64,000 bases of DNA, taken from NCBI RefSeq assembly GCF_900155385.1, contig NZ_LT699745.1:944946-1008945 (forward strand). Reading direction: 5' to 3'. Shown here in pieces: positions 16,501 to 27,110 of this stretch (the first letter of the stretch is position 1; every line of letters begins with the position of its first letter). Source of the DNA: Vreelandella massiliensis. GTDB lineage: Bacteria; Pseudomonadota; Gammaproteobacteria; Pseudomonadales; Halomonadaceae. A model generated the notes under the pieces. The model had not been told where the DNA came from. It did not search any database and saw only the letters and a program-made list of their open reading frames with translations. The translations under genes were made by a program, and so were the position numbers.

Positions 16501-17964
16501 TTAGTTAAGCGGCGGCACGAGATCGAAGAGTAACAGAGCGTCATCGTTGACCGGCGTTTGCTCAAGCTGGAAGAACTGCCGACGGCTGCGTTCCACGTAC
16601 TCGAGCATTTCATAATAGCGCCGGATATTGCGCACATAAATGACGGGTTCACCGCCGCGCGCATAGCCGTGGCGGGTTTGGCTATGCCACTTGCGCTGCT
16701 GCAAAAGCGGCAGTGACTCGCGTACATCCGCCCAGCTGTTTGGGTCGCCGCCGCGCATTTCGGTGATTTTGCGTGCGTCGTAAAGGTGGCCCAAGCCGAC
16801 GTTGTAAGACGCTAACGCCATATAGATACGGTCATCGCCGGTGATGCTGTCGGGAAGACGTCCAATGAGGTGGCGGAGATAGCGTGCGCCGCCGTCGATG
16901 CTCTGCGCCGGGTCGCGGCGGTTGTCGATGCCCATCTCTTTGGCCGTGGGGCGGGTGAGCATCATTAGCCCCCGCACCCCGGTGGGCGAGACCGCATCCG
17001 GGTCCCAGTGTGACTCCTGATAGCCGAGCGCGGCCAGCAGCTTCCAGTCAAAGTTGGTTTCGCTGGCGGCCTGTTTGAACAGCGGCTCATAGCGCGGCAG
17101 GCGCGCATCGAGGTGCGATAAAAACGTGCGGGTGCTCACGTACTCAAGATAATCATCGTGACCGAAGTAGCGCGCGGTGAGGCTTTCAAGCGTGCCGCTC
17201 TCCTGCAGATCCTGAAGGAAGCGGTTGGCCGCCCGCAAAAAGCCGAGTCCGCGGCCGCTGGGCACCGCCCAGGCCATGGAGATGGGGTCGCCTATAAAAA
17301 ACCCCCGCTCCACGTTGGGAAAAAAGAGCCGGTTGAGACGAAACTGATGGTCAAAGATCACCGCCGCGTCGAGGCTTTCGTTTTCGATTTGGACCAGCAG
17401 CTCGGCCACTTCGAGCTCGTTGGTCTCTTTCCAACTCAGTGCCGGGTGGTCGGCCTGAAGTGCGCGCAGGTTGGCCGAGGTCCCCGCCCCGCTTAAGGTG
17501 CCCACCTCCAGTCCGATCAAGTCGGCCGGCTCATCAATGCCGTGTAGCCCCCGACGATAGACCAAAAGCGGCTGCATTTGGATGATCGGCCGAGTGAAGT
17601 GAATGCCAGGAGTGGTAGGCGCGAGCGGCAGCCCCGCCGCGCCAAGGTCGCCCCGTTCGCGCACCGCTGGAAGCACGCTGTCCAAATGGTGGCTGGCATC
17701 GAGGTTTAAGCTTACGCCTAGGTAGTCGGCGAAGCGGCGCATCAGTTCGTACTCGAAACCGGTGGGACCGCGGCTGCCCTCGTAATAGGTCGTGGGCGAG
17801 GTGCGGGTATGCACTGTCATAAAGCCACGCTCTTGAAGGTGGTTTAAGTGCTCACCGGACGGAGGCAGCGAAATGGACGGCACCATTACCAGTAAGATCA
17901 CAGCGATAAGCGCGTAATAGAAGCTGGCCTGGGCAGAAAAATGGCGGCAAATCAGCGTTAGCAT
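16501..17964 (-). CDS. mltF: membrane-bound lytic murein transglycosylase F
   Basis: MltF cleaves peptidoglycan glycan strands at the outer membrane. The 487-residue protein has an N-terminal hydrophobic segment, a periplasmic solute-binding-like domain (about residues 45-265), and a C-terminal SLT domain. Catalytic Glu lies in ALGYQESHWDPDAVSPTGVRG (in part), followed by the MMLT and ASYNVGLGHL motifs. I use the ATG read from 17964; an in-frame TTG lies three codons earlier. No obvious lipobox was seen. Followed by a diguanylate cyclase gene, probably in the same transcript. Confidence 0.94.
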   Translation of the reverse strand: MLTLICRHFSAQASFYYALIAVILLVMVPSISLPPSGEHLNHLQERGFMTVHTRTSPTTYYEGSRGPTGFEYELMRRFADYLGVSLNLDASHHLDSVLPAVRERGDLGAAGLPLAPTTPGIHFTRPIIQMQPLLVYRRGLHGIDEPADLIGLEVGTLSGAGTSANLRALQADHPALSWKETNELEVAELLVQIENESLDAAVIFDHQFRLNRLFFPNVERGFFIGDPISMAWAVPSGRGLGFLRAANRFLQDLQESGTLESLTARYFGHDDYLEYVSTRTFLSHLDARLPRYEPLFKQAASETNFDWKLLAALGYQESHWDPDAVSPTGVRGLMMLTRPTAKEMGIDNRRDPAQSIDGGARYLRHLIGRLPDSITGDDRIYMALASYNVGLGHLYDARKITEMRGGDPNSWADVRESLPLLQQRKWHSQTRHGYARGGEPVIYVRNIRRYYEMLEYVERSRRQFFQLEQTPVNDDALLLFDLVPPLN

Positions 17965-18161
17965 GGCATCCAATCGGCATGGGTCATGGCGTCACGATAC
18001 CCAGGCCGAGCCGGGCTGTCATCTTGTCGATTTCGTCTGCTCCGCGCTTTCCAGTATCATAGGGTGCCATCAGTGTCATGACAGAGGGCCGCTTTGCGGC
18101 CTGGTAATTTCCTACTAGAACGTTACCCAGAACCTTTTTCCTGCTTTAGAGGCTCCCAGAT

Positions 18162-21100
18162 ATGCTCGAACTGCGAGGCGCGCCCGCCCTATCTGCTTTC
18201 CGTCATGCCCGGTTACTGGAAACGCTGCGTGAGCGTGTGCCCGAGGTCGAGGCGTTGACGGCGGACTACGTCCACTTCATCGACCACCACGGCGAACTGG
18301 ATAGCCCCGCCCGCGAGCGGTTAGCTCAGCTTCTGGACTATTCCCAAAACGGCGCCCAAAACGCGTCTAAGGACGCGCAGGGCGACGAGCCGGTTGAGCC
18401 ACTCAGCGGCGCGTCGCGTTTTCTGGTGGTGCCGCGTATCGGGACGCAGTCGCCCTGGTCCTCCAAGGCCACCGATATCGCCCATAACTGCGGCCTTGAG
18501 GGCGTGGCGCGTATTGAGCGCGGCATCGACTATCGGGTGAGTTTCCGCTCGCCGCCGGACGAGGAGGAGTACACCGCCCTGGTGGCCCTGCTGCACGACC
18601 GCATGACCGAAACCGTGCTGTTCGACGCCTCCGATGCGGCCAAGCTCTTTGTCCATCACGACCCGGCACCGCTTGGGCGCGTGGATGTGCTGGAAGGTGG
18701 GCGCGAGGCGCTTGCCACGGCCAATGGCGAGCTGGGGCTGGCACTGGCCGAGGATGAAATTGACTATCTGGTGGACGCCTTTCAGGAGTTGGGCCGCAAT
18801 CCCACCGACGTCGAGCTAATGATGTTCGCTCAGGCCAACTCCGAGCACTGCCGGCACAAGATTTTCAACGCCGACTGGGTGATCGACGGGCAAGCGCAGC
18901 CGTACTCGCTGTTCAAGATGATCAAAAACACCTTTGCCTCATCGCCCGATAACGTGCTCTCCGCCTATAGCGATAACGCCGCGGTCATCAAGGGCGCCTA
19001 CGCGGGGCGCTTTTTCCCTGCGCCGCTGACCGGCGCGGAGGGCGAGCGCGCGCAGTACACCGCTCATCAGGAGCCGATCCATATCCTGATGAAGGTGGAG
19101 ACCCACAACCACCCCACGGCGATCGCGCCCTTCCCGGGGGCTGCGACCGGCTCCGGCGGTGAGATCCGCGACGAGGGCGCCACCGGCATCGGCGGCAAGC
19201 CCAAGGCGGGGCTTTCCGGCTTTACCGTCTCCAACCTGCGTATCCCTGAGTTTGTTCAGCCGTGGGAGGCGTTTGACTACGGCAAGCCGGAGCGCATGCA
19301 GTCGGCTTTGCAGATTATGCTCGATGGCCCGATTGGCGGCGCGGCGTTCAACAACGAGTTTGGTCGGCCCAACCTGACCGGCTATTTCCGCACCTACGAG
19401 CAGGAGTCGCTCAACGAGGGCGGCATCGAGCGTCGCGGCTACCACAAGCCGATCATGCTCGCCGGCGGCTACGGCAACATTCGCGCCCACCACGTCCAGA
19501 AGGGCGATATCCCGGTGGGCGGCAAGCTGATCGTGATGGGCGGTCCGGCGATGCTGATTGGCCTTGGCGGCGGCGCGGCCTCCAGCATGGCCTCGGGCGT
19601 CTCCAGTGCCGATCTCGACTTTGCCTCGGTACAGCGGGAAAACCCTGAAATCGAGCGTCGCGCCCAGGAAGTGATCGATCGCTGCTGGGCGCTAGGCGAG
19701 CAAAACCCCATTCGCTTTATCCACGACGTGGGCGCGGGCGGGCTCTCCAATGCCTTGCCGGAGCTGGTCAAGGACGGCGGTCGCGGCGGGCGGTTTGATA
19801 TTCGCGCGGTGCCCAACGCCGAGCCGGGCATGAGCCCGCTGGAAATCTGGTGCAACGAAGCGCAAGAGCGCTATGTGCTCGCCGTGGCGCCGGACGACCT
19901 GGCGACCTTTGATGCGCTTTGCCAGCGCGAGCGCTGCCCCTATGCGGTGGTGGGCGAGGCGACCGAGGCGCACCATCTGGAAGTCCGCGATGGCCATTTT
20001 GATAGCCAGCCGGTCGATTTGCCCATGAGCGTGCTGTTCGGTAAACCACCGAAAATGCAGCGCGAATTCAGCCGCCACACGCCGGAACTCTCCGGCGTCA
20101 TGCTGGACAATCTGGACCTGCGCGAAGCGCTGGATCGGGTGCTGCGCCTGCCCACGGTGGCCTCGAAAAGCTTTTTGATCACCATTGGCGACCGCTCCAT
20201 CACCGGACAAGTCGCCCGCGATCAGATGGCCGGCCCGTGGCAAGTGCCGGTGGCCGATGTGGCCGTGACCACGGCGAGCTTTGACACCCACGCCGGCGAA
20301 GCGATGGCGATGGGCGAGCGTCCGCCGGTGGCGCTGATCGACCCGGCCGCGAGCGCACGGCTCGCCGTGGCCGAGGCGATTACCAACCTCGCGGCCGCAC
20401 CGATTGCCAAGCTCAGTGATATCAAGCTCTCCGCCAACTGGATGAGCGCGGCCGACCACCCCGGCGAGAATCAGGCGCTTTATGACGCCGTGTACGCCGT
20501 GGGGATGGAGCTCTGCCCGGCACTGGGAATCGCCATCCCGGTGGGCAAGGACTCGATGTCGATGCGCACCGCCTGGCAGGCCGAAAACCCCAAAGGGGAG
20601 ACCGAGGAGAAGAGCGTGACCTCGCCGCTCTCGCTGGTGGTGACCGGCTTTGCCCCGGTCACCGATGCCATGGCCACATTGACCCCGCAGATCAACGTGG
20701 AGCAGGAAGAGTCGGACCTCATCCTGATCGATCTGGGCAACGGCCAGAACCGTATCGGCGGCTCCGCCTTGGCGCAGGTCTACGGCCAGGTGGGCAACGC
20801 GTGCCCGGACGTCGATGACCCCGAGGACATCAAAGCGTTTTTTGAGGTGATTCAAGGCTTGAATCGCGACGGCAAGCTGCTCGCCTATCACGACCGTAGC
20901 GACGGCGGCCTGCTGGTGACGCTTCTGGAGATGGCCTTCGCCGCTCACGCCGGGCTTGAAATCAAACTCGACTGGCTGATCGACGAGCCAGTGGAGGCGT
21001 TTAACGCGCTGTTTTCTGAGGAGCTCGGCGCGGTCATTCAAGTCAATCGTGCCGACACCGAGACGACGCTGGCCCAGTTCGCCGCCGCAGGCATTGAAAC

Positions 21101-22133
21101 TTGCGGCGTGATCGCGCGCCCACGCTACGACGACCAGGTGCGCGTGACGCTGTTTGAAGAGCCGCTTTTGGAAACCACCCGCCAGTTGACCCAGCGCACC
21201 TGGTCGGAGACCAGCTACCGCATGCAGGCGCTGCGCGATAACCCCGAGTGCGCCAAAAACGAATTCGATAACCTGCTCGATGCCCGCGACCCGGGGCTCT
21301 TTGCCACGCCGACGTTCGAGGTCGACGAGGACATTACCGCGCCGTTCGTCAACACGGCCAAGCCGGCGATGGCGATCCTGCGCGAACAGGGGGTCAATGG
21401 CCAGGTGGAGATGGCCTGGGCATTCGATAAAGCGGGCTTCGACGCCGTCGACGTACACATGAGCGATATTCTTGAAGGCCGAGTGTCGCTGGATGCGTTC
21501 AAGGGCTTGGTGGCGTGCGGTGGCTTCTCTTACGGCGACGTGCTCGGCGCCGGCGGTGGCTGGGCGAAATCGGTGCTGTTCAACGCGCGCGCCCGCGAGC
21601 AGTTCTCCGCCTTCTTTCAGCGTGACGATAGCTTCTCGCTAGGCGTGTGCAACGGCTGCCAGATGCTGTCGCAGCTAAAGTCGCTGATTCCCGGCGCCGA
21701 CGATTGGCCCGATTTCGTGCGTAACGAATCGGAGCAGTTCGAAGCGCGGGTGGCGATGGTGCGCGTGGAGCAGAGCCCATCGATTCTGCTCGCCGGCATG
21801 GAGGGCTCCCAGTTGCCCATCGCCGTGGCGCACGGTGAAGGTCGGGCGCAGTTCCGCGACAGCGCCCACCTGCGCACCATGCAGTCGAGCCGCCAGATTG
21901 CCCTGCGCTACATCGACAACTACGGCCAGGCCACGACGCGCTACCCGGCCAACCCCAACGGCTCGCCCTCGGGCATTACCGGGCTGACCACGCCGGACGG
22001 CCGCGTCACCATCATGATGCCGCACCCCGAGCGGGTAACCCGGGCGGTCACCAACTCCTGGCGCCCCGCTGAGTGGACCCAAGACGGCGCCTGGCTGCGG
22101 CTGTTCCGCAACGCCCGCGTCTGGCTGGGTTAA
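18162..22133 (+). CDS. purL: phosphoribosylformylglycinamidine synthase
   Basis: PurL is the large single-chain FGAM synthase of purine synthesis, using FGAR, ATP and glutamine. Its 1323 residues include the N-terminal and linker domains, two AIR-synthase-like halves (nucleotide loop near [19 protein letters not shown]), and a C-terminal glutaminase. The glutaminase nucleophile Cys is in [10 protein letters not shown], with His in AVAHGEGR and the end motif MPHPERVTR. An AGAGG site precedes the ATG. No PurR-like operator was seen. It has the standard gammaproteobacterial architecture. Confidence 0.98.
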   Translation: MLELRGAPALSAFRHARLLETLRERVPEVEALTADYVHFIDHHGELDSPARERLAQLLDYSQNGAQNASKDAQGDEPVEPLSGASRFLVVPRIGTQSPWSSKATDIAHNCGLEGVARIERGIDYRVSFRSPPDEEEYTALVALLHDRMTETVLFDASDAAKLFVHHDPAPLGRVDVLEGGREALATANGELGLALAEDEIDYLVDAFQELGRNPTDVELMMFAQANSEHCRHKIFNADWVIDGQAQPYSLFKMIKNTFASSPDNVLSAYSDNAAVIKGAYAGRFFPAPLTGAEGERAQYTAHQEPIHILMKVETHNHPTAIAPFPGAATGSGGEIRDEGATGIGGKPKAGLSGFTVSNLRIPEFVQPWEAFDYGKPERMQSALQIMLDGPIGGAAFNNEFGRPNLTGYFRTYEQESLNEGGIERRGYHKPIMLAGGYGNIRAHHVQKGDIPVGGKLIVMGGPAMLIGLGGGAASSMASGVSSADLDFASVQRENPEIERRAQEVIDRCWALGEQNPIRFIHDVGAGGLSNALPELVKDGGRGGRFDIRAVPNAEPGMSPLEIWCNEAQERYVLAVAPDDLATFDALCQRERCPYAVVGEATEAHHLEVRDGHFDSQPVDLPMSVLFGKPPKMQREFSRHTPELSGVMLDNLDLREALDRVLRLPTVASKSFLITIGDRSITGQVARDQMAGPWQVPVADVAVTTASFDTHAGEAMAMGERPPVALIDPAASARLAVAEAITNLAAAPIAKLSDIKLSANWMSAADHPGENQALYDAVYAVGMELCPALGIAIPVGKDSMSMRTAWQAENPKGETEEKSVTSPLSLVVTGFAPVTDAMATLTPQINVEQEESDLILIDLGNGQNRIGGSALAQVYGQVGNACPDVDDPEDIKAFFEVIQGLNRDGKLLAYHDRSDGGLLVTLLEMAFAAHAGLEIKLDWLIDEPVEAFNALFSEELGAVIQVNRADTETTLAQFAAAGIETCGVIARPRYDDQVRVTLFEEPLLETTRQLTQRTWSETSYRMQALRDNPECAKNEFDNLLDARDPGLFATPTFEVDEDITAPFVNTAKPAMAILREQGVNGQVEMAWAFDKAGFDAVDVHMSDILEGRVSLDAFKGLVACGGFSYGDVLGAGGGWAKSVLFNARAREQFSAFFQRDDSFSLGVCNGCQMLSQLKSLIPGADDWPDFVRNESEQFEARVAMVRVEQSPSILLAGMEGSQLPIAVAHGEGRAQFRDSAHLRTMQSSRQIALRYIDNYGQATTRYPANPNGSPSGITGLTTPDGRVTIMMPHPERVTRAVTNSWRPAEWTQDGAWLRLFRNARVWLG

Positions 22134-22154
22134 CGCGGGCGAATAACGAACGCG

Positions 22155-23975
22155 ATGCCTGTCAGCCACGAGCAAAAGGCGGCCCCTGGGCCGCCTTTAT
22201 CGTCACCGCCACCCGTATCTCCGCCAGTACTGCGCCCCTATCAGCAGGAGGCGGTCAAACGCGTGGTGGCGCATTTTCGCCAATCCAGTGAGCCTGGCGT
22301 GGTGGTGCTGCCCACCGGCAGCGGCAAGTCGCTGGTGATTGCCGAGCTGGCGCGGCTCGCCCGGGGGCGCGTGCTGGTGCTGGCGCACGTGCGCGAGCTG
22401 GTGGCGCAGAACCACGCTAAATACGAGGCCTATGGGCTAGAGGCCGATATCTTCAGCGCCGGGCTCAAGCGCAAAGAGGCCGCGCGTCAGGTGGTGTTTG
22501 GCTCGGTACAGTCGGTGGTGCGCAACTTGGCAAGCTTCGACGATGCCGGCTTTCCCCTGCTGGTGATTGATGAGTGTCCCCGCGTCTCGCTGGATGACAA
22601 TGCCAGCTACCGTCAGGTGATCGCCCCCCTGCGAACGCATACCCCCGGGTTTAAGATTCTCGGGCTACCCGCCACGCCGTATCGATTGGGGCAGGGATTT
22701 ATCTACCACCGCCACCATCACGGCATGGTGCGCGGACGCGACGACGCTTTCTTTCGCGACTGCGTGTTCGAGCAGCCGCTGAGGCTGATGGTCAAGCAGG
22801 GTTACCTGGCCAAGCCCGAGCGACGCGATATGGCGGTGGCGCACTACGATTTTTCCGCGCTTTCGCCGGGCAGCCACGGTGTCTTTCGCGAGGAAGCGCT
22901 TAACCGCGTGGTGGCCGGAAACCGCGCCACGCCGCAGATTATCGCCGATATTATTGAGCACGCTAAGGCGCGCGAGGGGGTGATGATTTTCGCCGCCACG
23001 GTCGCCCACGCCGAGGAGATCATGGGGTATCTGCCGGATGGGCAAGCGGCGCTGATCACCGGGGCGACCGAATCGCAGACCCGCACGCGCTTAATCGCGG
23101 CGTTTAAAGCGCGAGACATCAAATACCTGGTTAACGTCGCGGTGCTGACCACCGGGTTCGATGCGCCGCACGTGGATGTGATCGCGATACTGCGGCCCAC
23201 CGAATCGGTGAGCCTCTATCAGCAGATCGTTGGGCGTGGATTGCGCCTGTCGCCGGGCAAAACGGACTGCCTGATTCTGGATTACGCCGGCAACCCCTGG
23301 GATCTTTACGCGCCGGAAGTGGGCGAGCCCAAGCCCGATAGCGACAGCGAGCCGGTGCAGGTAGAATGCCCCGCCTGCGGGCATGCCAATCTTTTTTGGG
23401 GCAAGCGCGACGGAGAGCTTTTGATCGAGCATTTCGGCCGTCGCTGCCAGGGGCTTGTCGACGCAGAAGCGGGAAAGTCGCGCCAGTGTGACTTCCGCTT
23501 TCGCTTCAAAGTCTGTGGGGAGTGCGGCGCTGAGAATGACATCGCCGCGCGCCGCTGCCACGGCTGCCGAAAGCTTCTGGTCGACGCCGACGACAAGCTC
23601 AAGGACGCCTTGAAGCTTAAAGACGCCCGCGTGCTGAGGGTGAGCGGTATGCAGCTTGACGCCACCACCAACGGGCGCGGGCTGCCGCGCTTGAAGGTGA
23701 CCTACTTTGATGAAGATGGCACGACGCTTTCCGAGTGGTTTGCGCTGGAAACGCCGGCCCAGCGGCGCGCGTTTTACGCCGCCTTCCTGCGCGACCACCT
23801 ACGCGCCCCGGGAAGTAGGTGGCAGCCAACGACACCCGAAGAGGTGGTCAGCGAACAGCGCCGCCTGCGCCACCCGGACTTTGTCGTTGGGCGTAAGGTC
23901 GGGCGCCATTTTCAAATCCGCGATAAGCTGTTTGACTACCAAGGGCGCTTTCGTAAAGCGGCGGAGGCGTATTAA
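22155..23975 (+). CDS. radD: RadD-like superfamily 2 helicase/ATPase
   Basis: RadD (formerly YejH) aids homologous recombination and DNA repair with RecA. The 606 residues follow E. coli RadD throughout: Walker [10 protein letters not shown] (residues 52-60), conserved QSVVRNL, motif [11 protein letters not shown], a Cys-rich zinc-binding region ([17 protein letters not shown]) and a C-terminal domain. Two key motifs deviate: motif II reads DECP (His to Pro at 142), and motif III reads PAT where TAT is expected (Thr to Pro at 172). A Pro-rich N-terminal extension of about 20 residues precedes the helicase core. Lies 21 bases after purL. Confidence 0.93.
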   Translation: MPVSHEQKAAPGPPLSSPPPVSPPVLRPYQQEAVKRVVAHFRQSSEPGVVVLPTGSGKSLVIAELARLARGRVLVLAHVRELVAQNHAKYEAYGLEADIFSAGLKRKEAARQVVFGSVQSVVRNLASFDDAGFPLLVIDECPRVSLDDNASYRQVIAPLRTHTPGFKILGLPATPYRLGQGFIYHRHHHGMVRGRDDAFFRDCVFEQPLRLMVKQGYLAKPERRDMAVAHYDFSALSPGSHGVFREEALNRVVAGNRATPQIIADIIEHAKAREGVMIFAATVAHAEEIMGYLPDGQAALITGATESQTRTRLIAAFKARDIKYLVNVAVLTTGFDAPHVDVIAILRPTESVSLYQQIVGRGLRLSPGKTDCLILDYAGNPWDLYAPEVGEPKPDSDSEPVQVECPACGHANLFWGKRDGELLIEHFGRRCQGLVDAEAGKSRQCDFRFRFKVCGECGAENDIAARRCHGCRKLLVDADDKLKDALKLKDARVLRVSGMQLDATTNGRGLPRLKVTYFDEDGTTLSEWFALETPAQRRAFYAAFLRDHLRAPGSRWQPTTPEEVVSEQRRLRHPDFVVGRKVGRHFQIRDKLFDYQGRFRKAAEAY

Positions 23976-23996
23976 CGTGTACCAACCAGAGAGCCG

Positions 23997-24950
23997 ATGC
24001 GCGTGAGCGAGACGTCTGAAGCAAGCGAACCTGTCGTCGAGGCCGATGCGGCGCTGACCGAGGCCGTGGCGCGGCTATTTGACGAGCCGATTACCCAGCT
24101 TCCGGAGGATCTGTATATTCCCCCGGCGGCACTACGGGTGTTTCTGGAGGCTTTTGAAGGGCCGCTGGATCTGCTTTTGTACCTTATTCGGCGTCAAAAC
24201 CTCGATATTCTCGCGATTAATGTCGCCGCCATCACCCACCAGTACATCGAGTATGTCGAGCTGATGAAGGCGATGGAGATCGAGCTTGCCGGCGAATACC
24301 TGCTGATGGCGGCCATGCTTGCGGAGATAAAATCGCGGACGCTGCTGCCACGCCAGCCCAAGGAGGAGGGCGACGACGAGGAGGACCCGCGCGCCGAGCT
24401 TATCCGCCGCTTGCAGGAGTACGAGCGCCTTAAAGAGGCCGCTGAGTCGTTGGATACGCTGCCACGCATGGGCCGCGACTGGTTTAGCGTGCAGGCAGGG
24501 TTGCCGCCGCTGGAGTCGCGGGTCGTTCACCCAGAGGTCGAGTTAGACGAGCTTCTCGGCGCGCTCGCCGGGCTGCTCAAGCGCGCCGAGCTGACCCAGA
24601 CACACCATATCAGTCGCGAGGTGCTCTCCACCCGTGAGCGGATGCTGGCGATCATGGAGCAGCTACAGCGCGCGCCCGGTGGCTACACCCCTTTCGAGAC
24701 GCTTTTCGCCCTAGAGGAGGGGCGGGCTGGGGTAGTGGTCACGTTCATGGCCATTTTGGAGTTGGCGAAAGAAGCCATGATCGAGATCGTCCAAAATGCT
24801 CCGCTTTCCCCTATCCATGTGCGCGCACGCCAAGAGGGCGCTGACGCAAAGGAGGGTGGCGACACCGGGGAAGACGAGGCGGCCTTTTCAGAGGGGAGCC
24901 CGTTTGAGGAGAGTCCGTTTGATGAAAGCCCGTTTGAGGGGATGACGTGA
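23997..24950 (+). CDS. scpA: segregation and condensation protein A
   Basis: ScpA is the kleisin that bridges SMC heads in the bacterial condensin. The 317 residues show the family core: FLEAFEGPLDLLLYLIRRQ, ITHQYIEYVELM, AGEYLLMAAMLAEIKSRTLLP, and a C-terminal winged-helix segment (FETLFALEEGRAGVVVTFMAILEL in part). The last 30 residues are acidic and hold three SPFEE-like repeats (15-bp DNA units at 24897-24941). scpB begins within the stop codon. No smc gene is in the window. Confidence 0.95.
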   Translation: MRVSETSEASEPVVEADAALTEAVARLFDEPITQLPEDLYIPPAALRVFLEAFEGPLDLLLYLIRRQNLDILAINVAAITHQYIEYVELMKAMEIELAGEYLLMAAMLAEIKSRTLLPRQPKEEGDDEEDPRAELIRRLQEYERLKEAAESLDTLPRMGRDWFSVQAGLPPLESRVVHPEVELDELLGALAGLLKRAELTQTHHISREVLSTRERMLAIMEQLQRAPGGYTPFETLFALEEGRAGVVVTFMAILELAKEAMIEIVQNAPLSPIHVRARQEGADAKEGGDTGEDEAAFSEGSPFEESPFDESPFEGMT

Positions 24951-25708
24951 GCGAGCATTTGGCCATCAGTCTTGACGATATTCTCGAAGCCGCGCTGCTC
25001 GCTGCCGGTGAGCCCCTGGCGCTTGAGCGGCTGGAAACGCTGTTTCTGGATGACGAGTGTCCGCCGCGTAGCGATATTAAACAGGCGCTTTCGCGTTTGC
25101 AGCGCCGCCACGTAAGCAGTGCCCTAGAGCTTATCGAGACCGCCTCGGGCTACCAGCTGCGTATTCGTCCTCGGCTTTCGCCCTGGGTGTCCCGGCTCTG
25201 GGACGAACGCCCGCAGCGCTACTCGCGCGCGCTGTTAGAGACGCTGGCGCTGATTGCCTACCGCCAGCCGGTCACCCGCGGCGATATCGAAGAGGTGCGT
25301 GGGGTGAGTGTGTCGAGTTCGATTGTGCGCACGCTGATGGAGCGCGGCTGGATTCGCGTGGTGGGGCACCGCGATGTGCCGGGGCGCCCTGCCGTGTACG
25401 CCACCACGCGCACCTTTCTGGACGATTTTGGCCTGAAAACCTTGGAAGGGTTGCCGCCGATGCATGCGCTCACCGCGCAGGGGGAGCAAGATCACGAAAC
25501 ACCCCTGGACGCCGACGCCAAAACGCGGCAGGATGCGCCCCCTGAGACAGCCGAGAAGGCTGAACCCCACGCCGAGACGGCGTTAACCTCGCCGCTGAGC
25601 TTTGCCGATTTGGAAGCAAGGCTCGCGGCACGTGCGCAGCGCGGCGATGATGAGCCCGGGCGCACGTTGACAGAAGAGATATCAGATGAGTATGAATCAG
25701 GACAGTAA
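24947..25708 (+). CDS. scpB: segregation and condensation protein B
   Basis: ScpB binds ScpA as a dimer in the SMC-ScpAB complex. It starts with GTG at 24947, overlapping the scpA stop (GTGA). The 253 residues comprise two winged-helix domains ([13 protein letters not shown] onward, and [24 protein letters not shown] in part with RGVSVSS and GRPAVYATT). An acidic Ala/Glu-rich tail of about 70 residues is probably disordered. Its end overlaps rluB by 23 bases, so the three genes form one operon. Confidence 0.95.
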   Translation: MSEHLAISLDDILEAALLAAGEPLALERLETLFLDDECPPRSDIKQALSRLQRRHVSSALELIETASGYQLRIRPRLSPWVSRLWDERPQRYSRALLETLALIAYRQPVTRGDIEEVRGVSVSSSIVRTLMERGWIRVVGHRDVPGRPAVYATTRTFLDDFGLKTLEGLPPMHALTAQGEQDHETPLDADAKTRQDAPPETAEKAEPHAETALTSPLSFADLEARLAARAQRGDDEPGRTLTEEISDEYESGQ

Positions 25709-26576
25709 CACCGCCCCCGCCGCCAGCGAAAAGCTGCAAAAAGTCCTCGCCCGCGCCGGGCTGGGCTCGCGTCGTGAGATGGAGAAAGCCATCGCCGATG
25801 GCCGAGTGCGCGTCAATAATCAGGTGGCGACGCTAGGCGATCGGATCGAGCCGCGTGACAAGGTTACCTTCGACGAGCGCCCGGTCGCGCTGCGCGCCGA
25901 AGAGGAGACGCCGCGCCGGGTGATCATGTACAACAAGCCGGAAGGCGAGCTGTGTACGCGCAAAGACCCCGAAGGGCGGCGCACCGTGTTCGAACGCCTG
26001 CCACGCTTGAAAGGCGAGCGCTGGATTGCCATTGGCCGGCTGGATATCAATACCAGCGGCCTGTTGCTGTTCACCACCGACGGTGAGCTTGCCAATCGGC
26101 TCATGCATCCCTCCACCCAGGTCGAGCGCGAGTACGCCGTGCGCGTCATGGGCGAAGTGAAAAAAGAGCACATTGTCGCAATGGTGGACGGCGTGATGCT
26201 GGAAGACGGCCCCGCGCGCTTTACCGATGTGCAGGAGTTCGGCGGCGAAGGCATCAATACCTGGTTCCACGTGGTGATTCTCGAAGGCCGTAACCGCGAG
26301 GTGCGCCGCTTGTGGGAGTCGCAAGGGCTGACGGTGAGCCGTTTGAAGCGCGTGCGCTACGGCAATATCTTCCTCGACAAGCGCGCCAAAGCGGGTGAAT
26401 GGGTCGAGTTGGGTCAGGAAGAAGTGGATGATCTGGCCACCCTAGCGGGCTTGGCGTCGCGCAAAGTGCCGGAGTTGACGCCGGACGAGAAGAACCGTTG
26501 GAGCCGCGACAAGAACAAGCGTCGCCCCGTGCAAGCGATGCGCAAGCCGGGTATGCATAAGAATAAGCGCCGTTAA
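25686..26576 (+). CDS. rluB: 23S rRNA pseudouridine(2605) synthase RluB
   Basis: RluB makes pseudouridine at position 2605 of 23S rRNA. The 296-residue protein has an N-terminal S4 RNA-binding domain ([21 protein letters not shown] in part), then the RsuA-family catalytic domain with the invariant Asp in [13 protein letters not shown]. The Lys/Arg-rich tail of about 40 residues probably binds rRNA. Coupled to scpB by a 23-base overlap. RluB versus the related RluE/RluF was judged by length, the tail and the scpAB neighbourhood. Confidence 0.92.
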   Translation: MSMNQDSNTAPAASEKLQKVLARAGLGSRREMEKAIADGRVRVNNQVATLGDRIEPRDKVTFDERPVALRAEEETPRRVIMYNKPEGELCTRKDPEGRRTVFERLPRLKGERWIAIGRLDINTSGLLLFTTDGELANRLMHPSTQVEREYAVRVMGEVKKEHIVAMVDGVMLEDGPARFTDVQEFGGEGINTWFHVVILEGRNREVRRLWESQGLTVSRLKRVRYGNIFLDKRAKAGEWVELGQEEVDDLATLAGLASRKVPELTPDEKNRWSRDKNKRRPVQAMRKPGMHKNKRR

Positions 26577-26609
26577 GCGATAAAAATAGGACGAAAGGCG
26601 AAAAAAGGC

Positions 26610-26638
26610 TTGCGGATGAAAGGCGCTATCCGTAAGAT
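26610..26638 (+). promoter_or_regulatory. promoter of the tRNA-Lys pair
   Basis: TTGCGG (26610-26615) and TAAGAT (26633-26638) are exactly 17 bases apart. The first tRNA begins 16 bases after the -10 box. Confidence 0.65.
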
Positions 26639-26654
26639 ATGCATCCGTTCGGAC

Positions 26655-26730
26655 GGGTCGTTAGCTCAGTTGGTAGAGCAGTTGACTTTTAATCAATTGG
26701 TCGTAGGTTCGAATCCTACACGACCCACCA
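26655..26730 (+). tRNA. tRNA-Lys (anticodon TTT), copy 1
   Basis: A 76-base cloverleaf with encoded CCA. Acceptor arms GGGTCGT and ACGACCC, D arm GCTC/GAGC, anticodon loop CTTTTAA, and T loop in GGTTCGAATCC are all regular. The anticodon stem closes with an A-U pair at positions 31-39. Confidence 0.98.
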
Positions 26731-26766
26731 ATTCCGAATAATGTAAAACCGCAAAAGCGCTAGAAA

Positions 26767-26842
26767 GGGTCGTTAGCTCAGTTGGTAGAGCAGTTGGCTT
26801 TTAACCAATTGGTCGTAGGTTCGAATCCTACACGACCCACCA
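26767..26842 (+). tRNA. tRNA-Lys (anticodon TTT), copy 2
   Basis: Also 76 bases with encoded CCA. It is identical to copy 1 except for a compensated pair: position 31-39 is G-C here and A-U in copy 1. The spacer between copies is 36 bases. Probably processed from one transcript. Confidence 0.98.
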
Positions 26843-26847
26843 AATTC

Positions 26848-26881
26848 AACGCCCCTGACAGGTTGCTGTCAGGGGCGTTTT
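26848..26881 (+). terminator. Rho-independent terminator of the tRNA-Lys operon
   Basis: Thirteen-base perfect arms AACGCCCCTGACA (26848-26860) and TGTCAGGGGCGTT (26867-26879) with a six-base loop run into a T tract. It begins six bases after the second tRNA. Confidence 0.92.
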
Positions 26882-27110
26882 GCTGTGTAGATAAGAAAAT
26901 CGCGACTCTGCATGTGACGTGCGTATGACACTTTGCCCTTGCAGTGTGCAACATTTTGACAGCACAATGGTCTAAGATTGCAGAACGATTTAGGCGGGCC
27001 ATGGCGATAGACGCAGCGGTCAGCCGACAAAGGCGCGGCGCATGCGGAGCGCATTCGCTGCGGTTGATGCTCAACAGGGGGATTCCCTGTTTGTCACAGT
27101 GGTAGACACG

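Noticed and set aside
17974..18161. PurR operator before purL
   Set aside because: No sequence close to the ACGCAAACGTTTTC-type operator was found in the upstream region.
19692..21458. 588-codon open frame antisense to purL
   Set aside because: It is a shadow of the high-GC purL reading frame: His/Arg-rich, no ribosome binding site and no recognisable domain.
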